A stretch of 64,000 nt of DNA, taken from Pseudomonas synxantha BG33R (lineage in GTDB: Bacteria > Pseudomonadota > Gammaproteobacteria > Pseudomonadales > Pseudomonadaceae). Shown piece after piece: positions 53,300 to 62,448 of this stretch. The stretch's first letter is position 1; every line of letters begins with the position of its first letter. The DNA is taken from contig NZ_CM001514.1 of assembly GCF_000263715.2 (NCBI RefSeq), positions 6,200,498-6,264,497 on the forward strand, read 5' to 3'. The notes below the pieces were generated by a model. It saw nothing but the letters and a program-made list of their open reading frames with translations, searched no databases and was not told the origin of the DNA. The position numbers and the translations under genes were made by a program.

Positions 53300-54190
53300 A
53301 TGAATGCGCTGACTCTGCCGGATATCGCCGCGCAGGCTTCACGCCAAGCCTTGCCACTTGACTGGGTGGGCATGTGCGGCATTGCCCTGCCTGTGTTGCT
53401 CGACGGCCAACACCTGGCCGCTACCGCCGATGCGGGCGTAAGCCTGAACGACGGCACGGCCCGTGGCATTCATATGTCACGCCTCTACCTGGCGTTGGAA
53501 ATGCTCGAACAGCAACCCCTGACACCTGCACTTTTGCGTAATGTACTGCAGCGTTTTCTCGACACACATGAAGATTTATCTAAGAACGCCTACCTGCGTA
53601 TTCACACAAATCTGTTGTTAAAACGCCCCGCGTTGGTCAGCCCTTTGGAGGGGTGGAAAAGCTATCCGGTCAGCATCGAAGCGCGCCTGGAAAATCAGAT
53701 GTTCCACGTGGAACTAAAAATTGACGTTACTTATTCCTCAACGTGCCCTTGCTCCGCTGCCCTGGCCAGACAGCTGATTCAGCAGCAGTTTCTCGAAGAT
53801 TTTGCCCACACACCTCTGCAGCATGAGGACGTGTTGAGCTGGCTGGGCAGCGCCAACGGTATTGTGGCCACGCCCCATAGCCAACGCAGTACCGCGCAGT
53901 TAAACGTTCAGCTGCAGGGTGACGATCTGGCGATAGTCGACTTGATCAACGCTGCCGAAGCAGCTTTGGGCACTGCCGTACAAACCGCGGTGAAACGTGC
54001 GGATGAACAAGCGTTCGCCCTGGTTAACGGACAGAACCTCATGTTCTGCGAAGACGCCGCACGCCGCTTGAACCTCGCGTTGAAGCGCTCGAATGCCGTC
54101 AAAGCCTTCCACCTCAAAGTGATCCACGCCGAAAGCCTGCACGCCCACGATGCGGTGGCTGAAAGCCGTTGGACGAGAGACTTTGCATGA
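53300..54190 (+). CDS. folE2: GTP cyclohydrolase FolE2 (zinc-independent type IB)
   Basis: A 296-residue enzyme forming dihydroneopterin triphosphate from GTP, the first step of folate synthesis. It replaces zinc-dependent FolE when zinc is scarce, using other divalent metals. The catalytic cysteine region is TYSSTCPCSAALARQL, and LPLDWVGMCGIALPV is the family N-terminus. ATGs at 53288 and 53300 are both possible; I prefer 53300, which matches the family start. It overlaps the ABC ATPase gene by 4 bases. Confidence 0.95.
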   Translation: MNALTLPDIAAQASRQALPLDWVGMCGIALPVLLDGQHLAATADAGVSLNDGTARGIHMSRLYLALEMLEQQPLTPALLRNVLQRFLDTHEDLSKNAYLRIHTNLLLKRPALVSPLEGWKSYPVSIEARLENQMFHVELKIDVTYSSTCPCSAALARQLIQQQFLEDFAHTPLQHEDVLSWLGSANGIVATPHSQRSTAQLNVQLQGDDLAIVDLINAAEAALGTAVQTAVKRADEQAFALVNGQNLMFCEDAARRLNLALKRSNAVKAFHLKVIHAESLHAHDAVAESRWTRDFA

Positions 54191-54855
54191 TTACCTGCCA
54201 CGCTTTGCGCTGGGGCGCCCCCGGCCAACCACTGACGCCGGCGCTGAACCTGACGCTGGAAAAAGGTAGCCTCACGGGGATTATCGGCGCCAATGGCACC
54301 GGCAAGAGCAGCCTGCTCAAAGTAATCGCCGGGGTGCAAAAGCCGCTGACGGGCAAGGTGCATGTCGATGTTCCACGTCGCGGCGGCTTGTCGTTCTTGC
54401 CCCAGCAACAGCACCTGGATCGTCAGTTTCCGATCAGTTTGCAAGAGTTGGTCGCTGCCGGCTTCTGGGGCACCCAGCTGAATTCACATGAACGCAACGA
54501 GCGCCTGCACGCCGTATTGGACGACTGGTGTCTCAGCGGTTTGGAACAGCGCCCGCTGATGGCGTTATCCGGTGGCGAACTGCAACGCGCCCTGCTCGCC
54601 CGTATGAGCCTGGCCGACTCCCCCATCCTGCTGCTCGACGAACCCCACGCCGCCCTCGACGAAGACGGCCAGGCACTGTGCTGGAAACACATCCATACCT
54701 GGCACAACCAAGGCCGCACGCTGGTGGTCGTCTGTCATGACTTGGCGTCCGTGCGTCACCACACCCAGCACGTGCTGCTGCTTAAAAACACCGGCTGCGT
54801 GTTCGGCCCCAGCAAAGAGCTGATCCGCCCGCAACCACAGATGCAGGTGGCCTGA
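54187..54855 (+). CDS. Metal ABC transporter ATP-binding protein (ZnuC-like)
   Basis: A 222-residue ABC ATPase with Walker A GANGTGKSS (about residues 34-42), signature LSGGELQRALLA, Walker B ILLLDEPHAALDE and switch His VVCHD. It overlaps folE2 by 4 bases and the permease by 1 base. With the next two genes it makes a Zn(II)-type importer; Zur control favours zinc over manganese. Confidence 0.92.
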   Translation: MITCHALRWGAPGQPLTPALNLTLEKGSLTGIIGANGTGKSSLLKVIAGVQKPLTGKVHVDVPRRGGLSFLPQQQHLDRQFPISLQELVAAGFWGTQLNSHERNERLHAVLDDWCLSGLEQRPLMALSGGELQRALLARMSLADSPILLLDEPHAALDEDGQALCWKHIHTWHNQGRTLVVVCHDLASVRHHTQHVLLLKNTGCVFGPSKELIRPQPQMQVA

Positions 54856-55721
54856 TGCACCTCACCGCTCACCTGTGGATGCCATTCCAGGATTTCGTGT
54901 TTATGCGCCGCGCACTGATCGGCGGGTTGGTGCTTGCTTGCAGCACCGCCCCCTTGGGCGTGTTCCTGATCCTGCGACGCATGAGCCTGATCGGTGACGC
55001 CGTGGCTCACGGCATTCTGCCGGGCGCCGCACTGGGCTTCTGGTTCGCAGGGCTAAGCCTGCCCGCGCTGACCCTCGGCGGCCTCGGCGCCGGCCTGAGC
55101 ATGGCCGGCCTGGCGGCGTGGATCACCCGCCGCACCGGCCTGCGCGAAGACGCCAGCCTCGCCGCCATCTACCCCATTTCGCTCGCGGCCGGTGTATTGA
55201 TCCTGGGCATTGCCGGCAAACGCTTGGACCTGCTGCACCTGTTATTCGGCTCCGCCCTGGCCGTGGACGAAACCACACTGACCGGAATGCTCTGGGTGTC
55301 CAGCTTCAGCCTGATCGCCATGGCACTGATCTACAAACCCCTGCTGCTCGACACCCTTGACCCGCTGTTCCTGCAAACCGTCAGCCGCCTTGGCCCACTG
55401 GCCCACGGCCTGTTCCTGACCCTGGTGGTGCTGAACCTGGTGATCGGTTTTCAAGCCATCGGCGCACTGATGGTGGTGGGCTTGATGATGCTGCCGGCCA
55501 TCGCTTCACGCTTCTGGAGCCGGCGCCTGCCGGTGTTGATCGCAGTATCGGCGGTGCTGGGATGCCTCTCCGTGTGGCTGGGTTTGCTGCTTTCGTTCTA
55601 CTACTCACTGCCCAGCGGCCCGGCGATCGTGCTAGTGGCGGGCGCCGGATATGTGTTGTCCGTGGTATTCGGTCCGGTGCATGGCTTATTGCGCCGCCCG
55701 CCTTTGCCTACATCCTCATGA
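54855..55721 (+). CDS. Metal ABC transporter permease (ZnuB-like)
   Basis: A 288-residue inner-membrane protein with about eight hydrophobic helices of the ABC-3 family. FMRRALIGGLVLACSTAPLGVFLILRRMSLIGDAVAHGILPG and GLMMLPAIASRFWSRRLP are family hallmarks. The start ATG shares a base with the ATPase stop codon. It forms the channel of the Zur-linked importer. Confidence 0.92.
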   Translation: MHLTAHLWMPFQDFVFMRRALIGGLVLACSTAPLGVFLILRRMSLIGDAVAHGILPGAALGFWFAGLSLPALTLGGLGAGLSMAGLAAWITRRTGLREDASLAAIYPISLAAGVLILGIAGKRLDLLHLLFGSALAVDETTLTGMLWVSSFSLIAMALIYKPLLLDTLDPLFLQTVSRLGPLAHGLFLTLVVLNLVIGFQAIGALMVVGLMMLPAIASRFWSRRLPVLIAVSAVLGCLSVWLGLLLSFYYSLPSGPAIVLVAGAGYVLSVVFGPVHGLLRRPPLPTSS

Positions 55722-55732
55722 GGTGTTTCCCG

Positions 55733-56611
55733 ATGCGCGCTCTTCTTGTGTTGTTCAGCCTGTTGCTGCCGCTGTCGATGGCTCACGCCGCAGACAAACT
55801 CCAGGTAGTCACCAGCTTCAGTATTCTCGATGACATCACCCATCAGATCGGTGGCGACCATATTCAGATCAGCAACATGGTCGGCCCGGACGCCGATGCT
55901 CATACTTATGAACCCACACCGGATGACGCCAAAGCGCTGCTCAAGGCCAAGGTCATCATCAAGAACGGTCTAGGTTTCGAGCCGTGGCTGGATCGCCTGG
56001 TCACCAGCACTGAAACCACCGCTACGGTCGTCACCGCCAGCAAAGGCGTGATCTCGCACACCATGGACGAAGACGGCGAGACCATTCCCGACCCACACGC
56101 CTGGCACAACCTGGCCAACGCCGAAATTTATGTGAGCAACATCACCAAGGCATTGGTGGCCGCCGACCCTGCCAATAAAAGCGACTACCTGCGCAACAGC
56201 CAGGCTTACCTTAAACAAATCCACAGCCTGCTGGCCGAGGCCAAGGCCAAGTTCGCTGCACTGCCGTCGGGCAACCGCCGCATCGTCACCTCCCATGACG
56301 CCTTCGGCTATTTGGGCCAGGCGTATGGCATCCAATTCCTCGCGCCCCAGGGCTTGTCTACCGAGCGTGACCCGTCGGCCGCCGAAGTCGCCGCGCTGAT
56401 CACCCAGATCCGTAAAGACAAGGTCAAAGCCGTGTTTATCGAAAACATCAAGGACTCGCGCCTGCTCAAGCAGATTGCCGATGAAAGCGGCGCGCAGATA
56501 GGCGGCACGCTGTACTCCGACGCCCTCGCCGCTCAAGGCCCGGCCAGCACCTTTATCGGGCTGTTCGAATACAACCTGAACACCCTGTGCGCGGCGTTGA
56601 GCAAACCATGA
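55733..56611 (+). CDS. Metal ABC transporter substrate-binding protein (ZnuA-like)
   Basis: A 292-residue periplasmic cluster A-I binding protein with a signal peptide (MRALLVLFSLLLPLSMAHA). Likely metal ligands lie in ADAHTYEPTPDD, DPHAWHNLANA and TSHDAFGYLGQAYG, with a late Asp (TLYSDALA). It lacks the His-rich loop of classical ZnuA. GAGGTG lies 7 bases before the ATG at 55733; an ATG at 55718 overlapping the permease is less likely. It overlaps the carbonic anhydrase gene (ATGA). Confidence 0.92.
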   Translation: MRALLVLFSLLLPLSMAHAADKLQVVTSFSILDDITHQIGGDHIQISNMVGPDADAHTYEPTPDDAKALLKAKVIIKNGLGFEPWLDRLVTSTETTATVVTASKGVISHTMDEDGETIPDPHAWHNLANAEIYVSNITKALVAADPANKSDYLRNSQAYLKQIHSLLAEAKAKFAALPSGNRRIVTSHDAFGYLGQAYGIQFLAPQGLSTERDPSAAEVAALITQIRKDKVKAVFIENIKDSRLLKQIADESGAQIGGTLYSDALAAQGPASTFIGLFEYNLNTLCAALSKP

Positions 56612-57168
56612 TCCGCAAAAACCCTTCAGGTGACCTGCCGGTAATTGCTGAATCAGCCTACGTCGACAAGACTGCGATCATCTGCGGCAAGGTCATCATC
56701 GGCGAGAACGTCTTCGTCGGCCCCTACGCCGTGATCCGCGCCGACGAAGTCGATGCCAGCGGCGCCATGGACCCGATCACGATCGGCGCGAACTCCAACA
56801 TCCAGGACGGCGTGGTGATCCACTCCAAGTCCGGCGCGGCGGTGACCATTGGCGAGTTCACCTCCATCGCCCACCGTTCCATCGTCCATGGCCCCTGCAC
56901 AGTCGGCGACCGCGTGTTCATCGGCTTCAACAGCGTGCTGTTCAATTGCGCCGTCGGCGATGGTTGCGTGGTGCGCCACAACTCGGTGGTCGATGGCCGC
57001 GACCTGCCCGCGGCCTTCTACGTGCCCTCCACCACCCGCATCGGGCCTAACACCGACCTGTCGCAATTCCCGCCGGTGAGTGTCAGCGCCTCGGAGTTTT
57101 CCGAAGACGTGGCACGCACCAACGTCGACCTGGTGCGCGGCTACAAAGCCTTGCAAAACGAGTTCTGA
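56608..57168 (+). CDS. Gamma-class carbonic anhydrase-like protein
   Basis: A 186-residue left-handed beta-helix protein of the gamma-carbonic anhydrase family. The hexapeptide repeats include IICGKVIIGENVFVGPYAVIRADE, and three metal-type histidines are visible in VVIHSKSG, SIAHRSIVHGPC and VVRHNSVVDG. Gamma enzymes can use iron or cobalt instead of zinc, which fits a zinc-sparing role in this operon. Catalysis has not been shown for many family members. Confidence 0.88.
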   Translation: MIRKNPSGDLPVIAESAYVDKTAIICGKVIIGENVFVGPYAVIRADEVDASGAMDPITIGANSNIQDGVVIHSKSGAAVTIGEFTSIAHRSIVHGPCTVGDRVFIGFNSVLFNCAVGDGCVVRHNSVVDGRDLPAAFYVPSTTRIGPNTDLSQFPPVSVSASEFSEDVARTNVDLVRGYKALQNEF

Positions 57169-57171
57169 GCC

Positions 57172-58223
57172 ATGAGTCGCCTGCTGATACGCAACGCCCG
57201 CCTGGTCAACGAGGGCCAGGTATTCGACGCCGACGTGCTGGTCGCCAATGGCCGTATCGAGAAGATTGCCGCCAGCATTGTACCGTCGCCGGCCTCGACC
57301 CCTGTGAAGTGGCTGGAGTCAAAGTGTTCATGGGCGCCTCCACCGGCAACATGCTGGTGGACGACCCACGTATTCTGGACCGTTTGTTTGCCGAAGTGTC
57401 GACCATTCTGCTCGCGCACTGCGAACACACCCCGAGCATCCTGGCCAACGAGCAACGCTTGCGCGAGCGTTTTGGCGAGCGCATTCCCGCTGTCGCTCAT
57501 CCACTGATCCGCGACGCCGAAGCATGTTATCGCTCGTCATCGTTTGCCGTGGAACTGGCCCAGCGCCACGGCACGCGACTGCACGTGCTGCACCTGACCA
57601 GCGCCCGCGAACTCGCGCTGTTCGAAGACAAGCCCCTGGCCGAAAAACACATCACCGCCGAGGTCTGCCTGCATCATCTGCTGTTCGACGACCGCGACTA
57701 TCACCGCCTCGGCCACCAGATCAAATGCAACCCGGCCATCAAGACACGCGCCGACCGCGACGCGCTGCGCCTGGCGTTATTAAGTGATCGCCTGGATGTG
57801 ATTGGCACTGACCATGCGCCGCATACCTGGGCGCAAAAACAATTGGGCTATCGTGAAGCACCCTCGGGTTTACCCCTGGTGCAGCACGCCCTGCCGGCAC
57901 TATTGGAGTTGGTGGCCGACGGGCATTTGCCTCTGACCACACTGGTGGCGAAAACCAGTCATCGGGTGGCCGACCTGTTTGCCATTCCTGATCGCGGTTA
58001 CCTGCGTGAAGGCTATTGGGCCGATCTGGTGTTGATCAAACCTGAGCCTCAGGGCAAACCGGTCAGCAGCCAACCGATTCTCGCCCGTTGCGGCTGGACA
58101 CCCTTTGCAGAGCGCAGCTTTCGTCACAGCGTGAGCACCACGCTGGTGTCCGGCCACCTGGCCTGGCACAACGGCCAGGTGGTCGACAGTTGCCAGGGCT
58201 TGCCCCTGCACTTTCTGCGTTAA
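57172..58223 (+). pseudogene. pyrQ: Dihydroorotase paralogue PyrQ, broken by an internal out-of-frame deletion
   Basis: The normal N-terminus (SRLLIRNARLVNEGQVFDADVLVANGRIEKIAASI) is read from 57172. At about 57279-57290 the frame changes, and dihydroorotase sequence resumes as TVAGLDPCEVAGVKVFMGASTGNML. The rest (HCEHTPSILANEQRL, EVCLHHLLF, KCNPAIKTRADRDALR, VIGTDHAPHTW, APSGLPLVQHALPALLE) is intact to the stop at 58223. Compared with the usual length of about 445 residues, roughly 95-100 are missing. That part normally includes the metal and substrate site DQVHFREPG. Frame 1 ends at 57507. An ATG at 57309 could start a truncated, inactive product. It is the last gene of the Zur-controlled folE2 operon. 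Confidence 0.85.
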
Positions 58224-58741
58224 GCGCGGGGTTTGACCGTACCGCAATCGTTGCCCAGCCACTGAGCGTGGCTGTCCAGGCTGCCCTTCTGCTGGATGCC
58301 CGTGGCATTGAACGTACCATTGACGGTGGTGGTGAATTCCTTCTGGCTTTGGAAGGTCGCTACACCCGTGCCCTGGGCTTTGGGGCAGCTGAAACGGAAC
58401 TTCCATTGGTTGCCGGTCTTGTCAGTCACTTCCTGCTTGCAGCCCGATTGCGGGTCGGTCAGCGGGATGGAATCGGTGGCAACCTGGGCTGGGGTCAGGC
58501 ACACCTGCACACCCTTACCGGCCATGTTGATGCCTTGCTTTTCGAGCATGGCGCGCTGTTCAGGAGTCATTTGTTGCTTGAGCTGACCGAGGATCAGCGA
58601 CAGGTCCGGCAGGTCCTGGTTATCGACTTTCATATTGCTGGTGGTCAACTCCCACAAGCCCGGCGCCAGCATCTGCGCCTGCGCCGCCACCGGCAGCGAC
58701 AAACCAACAACCATGGCCAAACCAAGCAGACGAGCATTCAT
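58220..58741 (-). CDS. Exported DUF3617 family protein
   Basis: A 173-residue periplasmic protein with a signal peptide (MNARLLGLAMVVGLSLPVAAQA). The DUF3617 core is APGLWELTTSNMKVDNQDLPDL, CLTPAQVATDSIPL, then late cysteines in DPQSGCKQEV and FRFSCPKAQG. The function of the family is unknown. CAGGAG precedes the start. Its end overlaps the end of the convergent pyrQ remnant by 4 bases. Confidence 0.85.
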   Translation of the reverse strand: MNARLLGLAMVVGLSLPVAAQAQMLAPGLWELTTSNMKVDNQDLPDLSLILGQLKQQMTPEQRAMLEKQGINMAGKGVQVCLTPAQVATDSIPLTDPQSGCKQEVTDKTGNQWKFRFSCPKAQGTGVATFQSQKEFTTTVNGTFNATGIQQKGSLDSHAQWLGNDCGTVKPRA

Positions 58742-58862
58742 CGGGTAACTCCTGGGTAATTGTGCGTGTTAGACGTCGCAATGCGGCCAGTGTTGCACGG
58801 CAAATAAAATAGCGACATTCGCAGCGGTTCATGGTCTGTTACGCACTGGACTGCCTGGAGTA

Positions 58863-60311
58863 ATGTCGTTCATGGATTTCTTTGGCCCGCACCTGCTCGC
58901 CTACTTCATTGCCACGCTGCACGTTCTCGGGAGCCTCGCCGCAATTCACGCGGTACTGACTGTCCGCACCGCCCAAGGCTCGATCGCCTGGGCCTTGTCG
59001 CTGATGTTCATGCCTTACCTGACGCTGATCCCTTACCTGATCTTCGGCCGCAGCACCTTCGACGCGTACATCCAGGCCCGTCGCCAGGCCAACCAGGAAA
59101 TGCACACGGCGATCGCCGAACTGAATTGGCGCCCGTGGGTAGAGGAAGCGCTCGCGGCGCGCAACTCCAGTGCCTATGCCTCCCTGCGAGCCATGCCCAA
59201 GCTCGGGCGCATGCCGTGTCTGGCTAATAATGAAGTGCGCCTGTTGATCAATGGCGAGGCTACTTTCGGCGCGATTTTCGAGGCGATTCGCAATGCCAGG
59301 ACCGCCGTGCTGTTCCAGTTTTTCATCATCCATGACGATGAGCTTGGCCGCCAATTGCAGGTGCTATTGAAGGAAAAGGCCGCCCAGGGCGTAGACATTT
59401 ACGTGCTGTACGACCGCATCGGCAGCCACGCCCTGCCCCATCGCTACGTACAATCGCTACGCGACGCCGGGGTGCAGGTCAAGGCGTTCGCCACCCGCAG
59501 CGGCTGGCTCAATCGTTTCCAGGTCAACTTCCGTAACCATCGCAAGATCGTGGTGGTGGACGGCATCACCGGCTTTGTCGGCGGGCACAATGTGGGCGAT
59601 GAGTACTTGGGCAAAAAGCCGCCGCTGGCGCCATGGCGCGATACCCATGTACAGGTCACAGGCCCGGTGGTGGCCTGCCTTCAGGAGTCGTTTGCCGAAG
59701 ACTGGTTCTGGGCGGCACGGCAACTGCCGCCGCTGATCCTGCCGGACGCCTACCCCGAAGACGGCGTGCTTTGCCAACTGCTCGCCAGTGGCCCGGCAGA
59801 CCCCTATGAAACCTGCTCGCTGTTTTTCGTCGAGGCCATCCACGCCGCGACGGAGCGGGTATGGATTACCAGCCCGTACTTCGTCCCCGACGAAGCCGTA
59901 TTCGCCGCACTGCGCCTGGCGGTATTGCGCGGGGTGGATGTGCGTCTGCTGCTGCCGTCACGGCCCGACCACCGCATCGTGTATGCGGCGTCCAGCCTGT
60001 ACGCCATAGAAGCCGTGCGCGCAGGTGTGCGGGTGTTCCGCTACAAGCCCGGGTTTCTGCATCAGAAGGTGGTGTTGGTAGACAGCGAAATCAGCGCCAT
60101 TGGCAGCGCCAACATGGACAACCGTTCGTTCCGACTGAATTTCGAAGTGATGCTGCTGACGGTGGATGAGGCTTTCGCCAGCCAGGTTGAACACATGCTC
60201 CTGGACGATTTTGCCCTGTCCCATGAAGTCAGTCAGGAAGAAAGCCGCGAGACGCGACGCCTGCAACAGTTGGGGATGCGGGTGGCGCGCTTGATCTCAC
60301 CGATTCTCTAA
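58863..60311 (+). CDS. clsA: Cardiolipin synthase
   Basis: A 482-residue membrane enzyme of the phospholipase D superfamily that joins two phosphatidylglycerols to make cardiolipin. Two N-terminal transmembrane helices (about residues 10-28 and 40-60) are followed by two HKD motifs: [20 protein letters not shown] (His about 226) and [20 protein letters not shown] (His about 400). Both look intact. ATGs at 58863 and 58872 are possible, with GGAG closest to the first. Confidence 0.94.
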   Translation: MSFMDFFGPHLLAYFIATLHVLGSLAAIHAVLTVRTAQGSIAWALSLMFMPYLTLIPYLIFGRSTFDAYIQARRQANQEMHTAIAELNWRPWVEEALAARNSSAYASLRAMPKLGRMPCLANNEVRLLINGEATFGAIFEAIRNARTAVLFQFFIIHDDELGRQLQVLLKEKAAQGVDIYVLYDRIGSHALPHRYVQSLRDAGVQVKAFATRSGWLNRFQVNFRNHRKIVVVDGITGFVGGHNVGDEYLGKKPPLAPWRDTHVQVTGPVVACLQESFAEDWFWAARQLPPLILPDAYPEDGVLCQLLASGPADPYETCSLFFVEAIHAATERVWITSPYFVPDEAVFAALRLAVLRGVDVRLLLPSRPDHRIVYAASSLYAIEAVRAGVRVFRYKPGFLHQKVVLVDSEISAIGSANMDNRSFRLNFEVMLLTVDEAFASQVEHMLLDDFALSHEVSQEESRETRRLQQLGMRVARLISPIL

Positions 60312-60326
60312 CAGACAACGCAGGGA

Positions 60327-60360
60327 AAATGTGGGAGGGGGCAAGTCCCCTCCCACATTT
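60327..60360. repeat. GTGGGAG-type intergenic palindrome
   Basis: Arms AAATGTGGGAGGGG and CCCCTCCCACATTT flank GCAAGT. It lies between the convergent clsA and cfaB genes and is the most perfect copy in the window. Confidence 0.85.
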
Positions 60361-60387
60361 GGATCTTCAGTGTTCTGGAAAATCGGC

Positions 60388-61572
60388 TCAGCGGTAGAGA
60401 TCTTCCCGCGTCCACGGCAATTCATGACCACCATCGGCGTGGGGTTTCACCGCCAGGATCTGATGCAAATTGATCCAGCCCCGAGCAAACGCATAAGCGC
60501 AACCGGCCAGGTAAAGCCGCCAGATGCGCAGCGCCTGCTCCGGCACCATCTTCGCCGCCGCTTCCAGATTGTCTTCCAGGCGCTCGCTCCAATGGTCCAA
60601 CGTGCGGGCGTAGTGCAAGCGCAAACTTTCGACATCCACCACTTCCAACCCGACCTCGCTGATCTCGGCAGTCATCATCGCCAGGTGAGGCAGTTCGCCG
60701 TTGGGAAATACGTAGCGCTCGATAAACTCCCCAGCGCCTCGGCCCACTGGGCGACCATCGGTGTGTTTGGCGGTAATGCCATGGTTCATCACCAGGCCGC
60801 CTTCACGCACGGCACCGAACAGCGTCTGACAGTACTGCGCCAGGTTGGCGTGGCCGACGTGTTCGAACATACCCACGCTCACCACTTTGTCGAAGCGGCC
60901 ATCCTGGGGCAGGTCGCGGTAGTCGAGCAGTTGCAGGTCGACCTGATCCTCCAGGCCCTCGGCTTTCACACGCTCCCTGGCCAGCGCCAGCTGTTCCTTG
61001 CTCAAGGTGATACCAAACACCTTGACTCCGAATTCCCGCGCCGCAAACCGCGCAAGCCCGCCCCAACCACACCCCACGTCGAGCAGGTACTCGCCCGGCT
61101 GCAGCCGCAGTTTGCGGCACAGGTGACGGAATTTGTCTTGCTGGGCCTGGTCGATGGATTCGCTGCCGGTTTCAAAATAACCGCAGGAGTACGCCATGTC
61201 CTGATCCAGCCATAGCTGGTAGAACTCGTTGGACAGGTCGTAATGGTAGGAAATGGCTGCCGCGTCGGTGGCCTTGTCGTGGATCGAGCGCACCGGACGG
61301 CTGCCTTCGTCGTCATCGATCAAGGCGTGGCTCAACTCGTCACATACCCTGATCACCTCGGTGATGGAGCCTTCCAGCTCCAGTTTGCCTTCGACGAAGG
61401 CTTCGCCCAGTGAATCGAGCGTTGGGTGGGTCAGCTTGGACACCATCGTGGGGTCCTTGACCACAATCGTCACACTGGGCTCAGGTCCCAAGTTGAATTC
61501 ATGGCCGTCCCAGAGTCGAAGACGCAACGGTAGCTGAAGATTCTGTAAGGCCGGTGGAAGTTGCGCGAGCAT
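60388..61572 (-). CDS. cfaB: Cyclopropane-fatty-acyl-phospholipid synthase
   Basis: A 394-residue SAM-dependent enzyme that adds a methylene bridge to unsaturated acyl chains in membrane lipids. The SAM site is LLDVGCGWGGLARFAA. The substrate region has ISYHYDLSNEFYQLWLDQDMAYSCGYF, and SVGMFEHVGHANL is conserved. A strong GGGGGG ribosome site precedes the ATG. It faces clsA, so two membrane-lipid genes converge on one repeat. Confidence 0.94.
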   Translation of the reverse strand: MLAQLPPALQNLQLPLRLRLWDGHEFNLGPEPSVTIVVKDPTMVSKLTHPTLDSLGEAFVEGKLELEGSITEVIRVCDELSHALIDDDEGSRPVRSIHDKATDAAAISYHYDLSNEFYQLWLDQDMAYSCGYFETGSESIDQAQQDKFRHLCRKLRLQPGEYLLDVGCGWGGLARFAAREFGVKVFGITLSKEQLALARERVKAEGLEDQVDLQLLDYRDLPQDGRFDKVVSVGMFEHVGHANLAQYCQTLFGAVREGGLVMNHGITAKHTDGRPVGRGAGEFIERYVFPNGELPHLAMMTAEISEVGLEVVDVESLRLHYARTLDHWSERLEDNLEAAAKMVPEQALRIWRLYLAGCAYAFARGWINLHQILAVKPHADGGHELPWTREDLYR

Positions 61573-61659
61573 GAGTAATCCCCCCTTGTTTCAGACGTCT
61601 GGAGTGAGGGTAGACCATCCGAAGACAAAGTAGGAGGCTATCGATTTAATAGCACGTCT

Positions 61660-62448
61660 CTATGGGGCTCGGAATTCGAGCAAACCGTCCTGGATCCACT
61701 GTTTCAGCCACGTGGCCGCTTGCAGCGACGCACCCTCTGAATAAGTGACTGCCAACTCTGCGCACAGTTCTGAAAAATTCCAGCCGGTAGTCACCATCCC
61801 TGCCAGTGCACAGGCTTCGTCAGGCCCCAGGCTGCGGTAGTGACACACATTCTGATGACGCCATACCAGGCAGATTTGCATCGGGTCCAGCGCCTGGCTG
61901 CCGGGAAAACCCGATGCATCCTTGCTGGCTCGCCAGATCGCCACCGTGTTGAAACGGCACAGCAAATGCTGCACTGAAGGCGCCAGGCTTACCTGCAGCG
62001 TCGGCCAGTCCCCGGGTGCCAATTGCGCCATGTCATTCACGGTCAGCGGCGTACCCTGGGGTGCATCGAACGCCAGGGTAAACGCCCACTCCAGGCGCGC
62101 CAATTCAGCCAGCGGTGCACTTTGTTCTGCGACCAAGTGCTCAAGGATAAACATCGAAAAGCGCTCACCGAGCCAACGCAGGCTGTAGTGGGCCGAGGGG
62201 TAACGGCGAACGTAGGCTTCGCTCAGCGCGGCAAATTCATCATCACCCAGCCAATATCGGATAGCGCTGAAGTCATGGCACAGCACTTCCTTCAATCGCG
62301 ACAGATAGGCGTTGTGGTAAATCGCCAGGCCGGTGTCCACATCCAGGGTCGGCCCCCCCAGCAAGGTGGCGGCAAAGCTGCTGTTGGCAGCGCAAGGTTC
62401 AGATAACAGGTGCTCTTCAAAAGCCAATTGCCAGTCGATCAGGCGCAT
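61660..62448 (-). CDS. BufC/HvfC-type DUF2063 partner protein
   Basis: A 262-residue protein with an N-terminal DUF2063 region (LIDWQLAFEEHLLS, then LAIYHNAYLSRLKEVLCHDFSAIRYWLGDDEFAALSEAYVRRYPSAHYSLRWLGERF). This family partners with DUF692 enzymes and is thought to bind the precursor peptide. It overlaps the DUF692 gene by 10 bases and is the last gene of the bufferin-type operon. Confidence 0.88.
   Translation of the reverse strand: MRLIDWQLAFEEHLLSEPCAANSSFAATLLGGPTLDVDTGLAIYHNAYLSRLKEVLCHDFSAIRYWLGDDEFAALSEAYVRRYPSAHYSLRWLGERFSMFILEHLVAEQSAPLAELARLEWAFTLAFDAPQGTPLTVNDMAQLAPGDWPTLQVSLAPSVQHLLCRFNTVAIWRASKDASGFPGSQALDPMQICLVWRHQNVCHYRSLGPDEACALAGMVTTGWNFSELCAELAVTYSEGASLQAATWLKQWIQDGLLEFRAP

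Noticed and set aside
57309..58223. Treating the downstream dihydroorotase frame as an intact shorter gene
   Set aside because: The matching N-terminus lies immediately upstream in another frame and the missing block normally carries metal and substrate residues, so a deletion explains it better.
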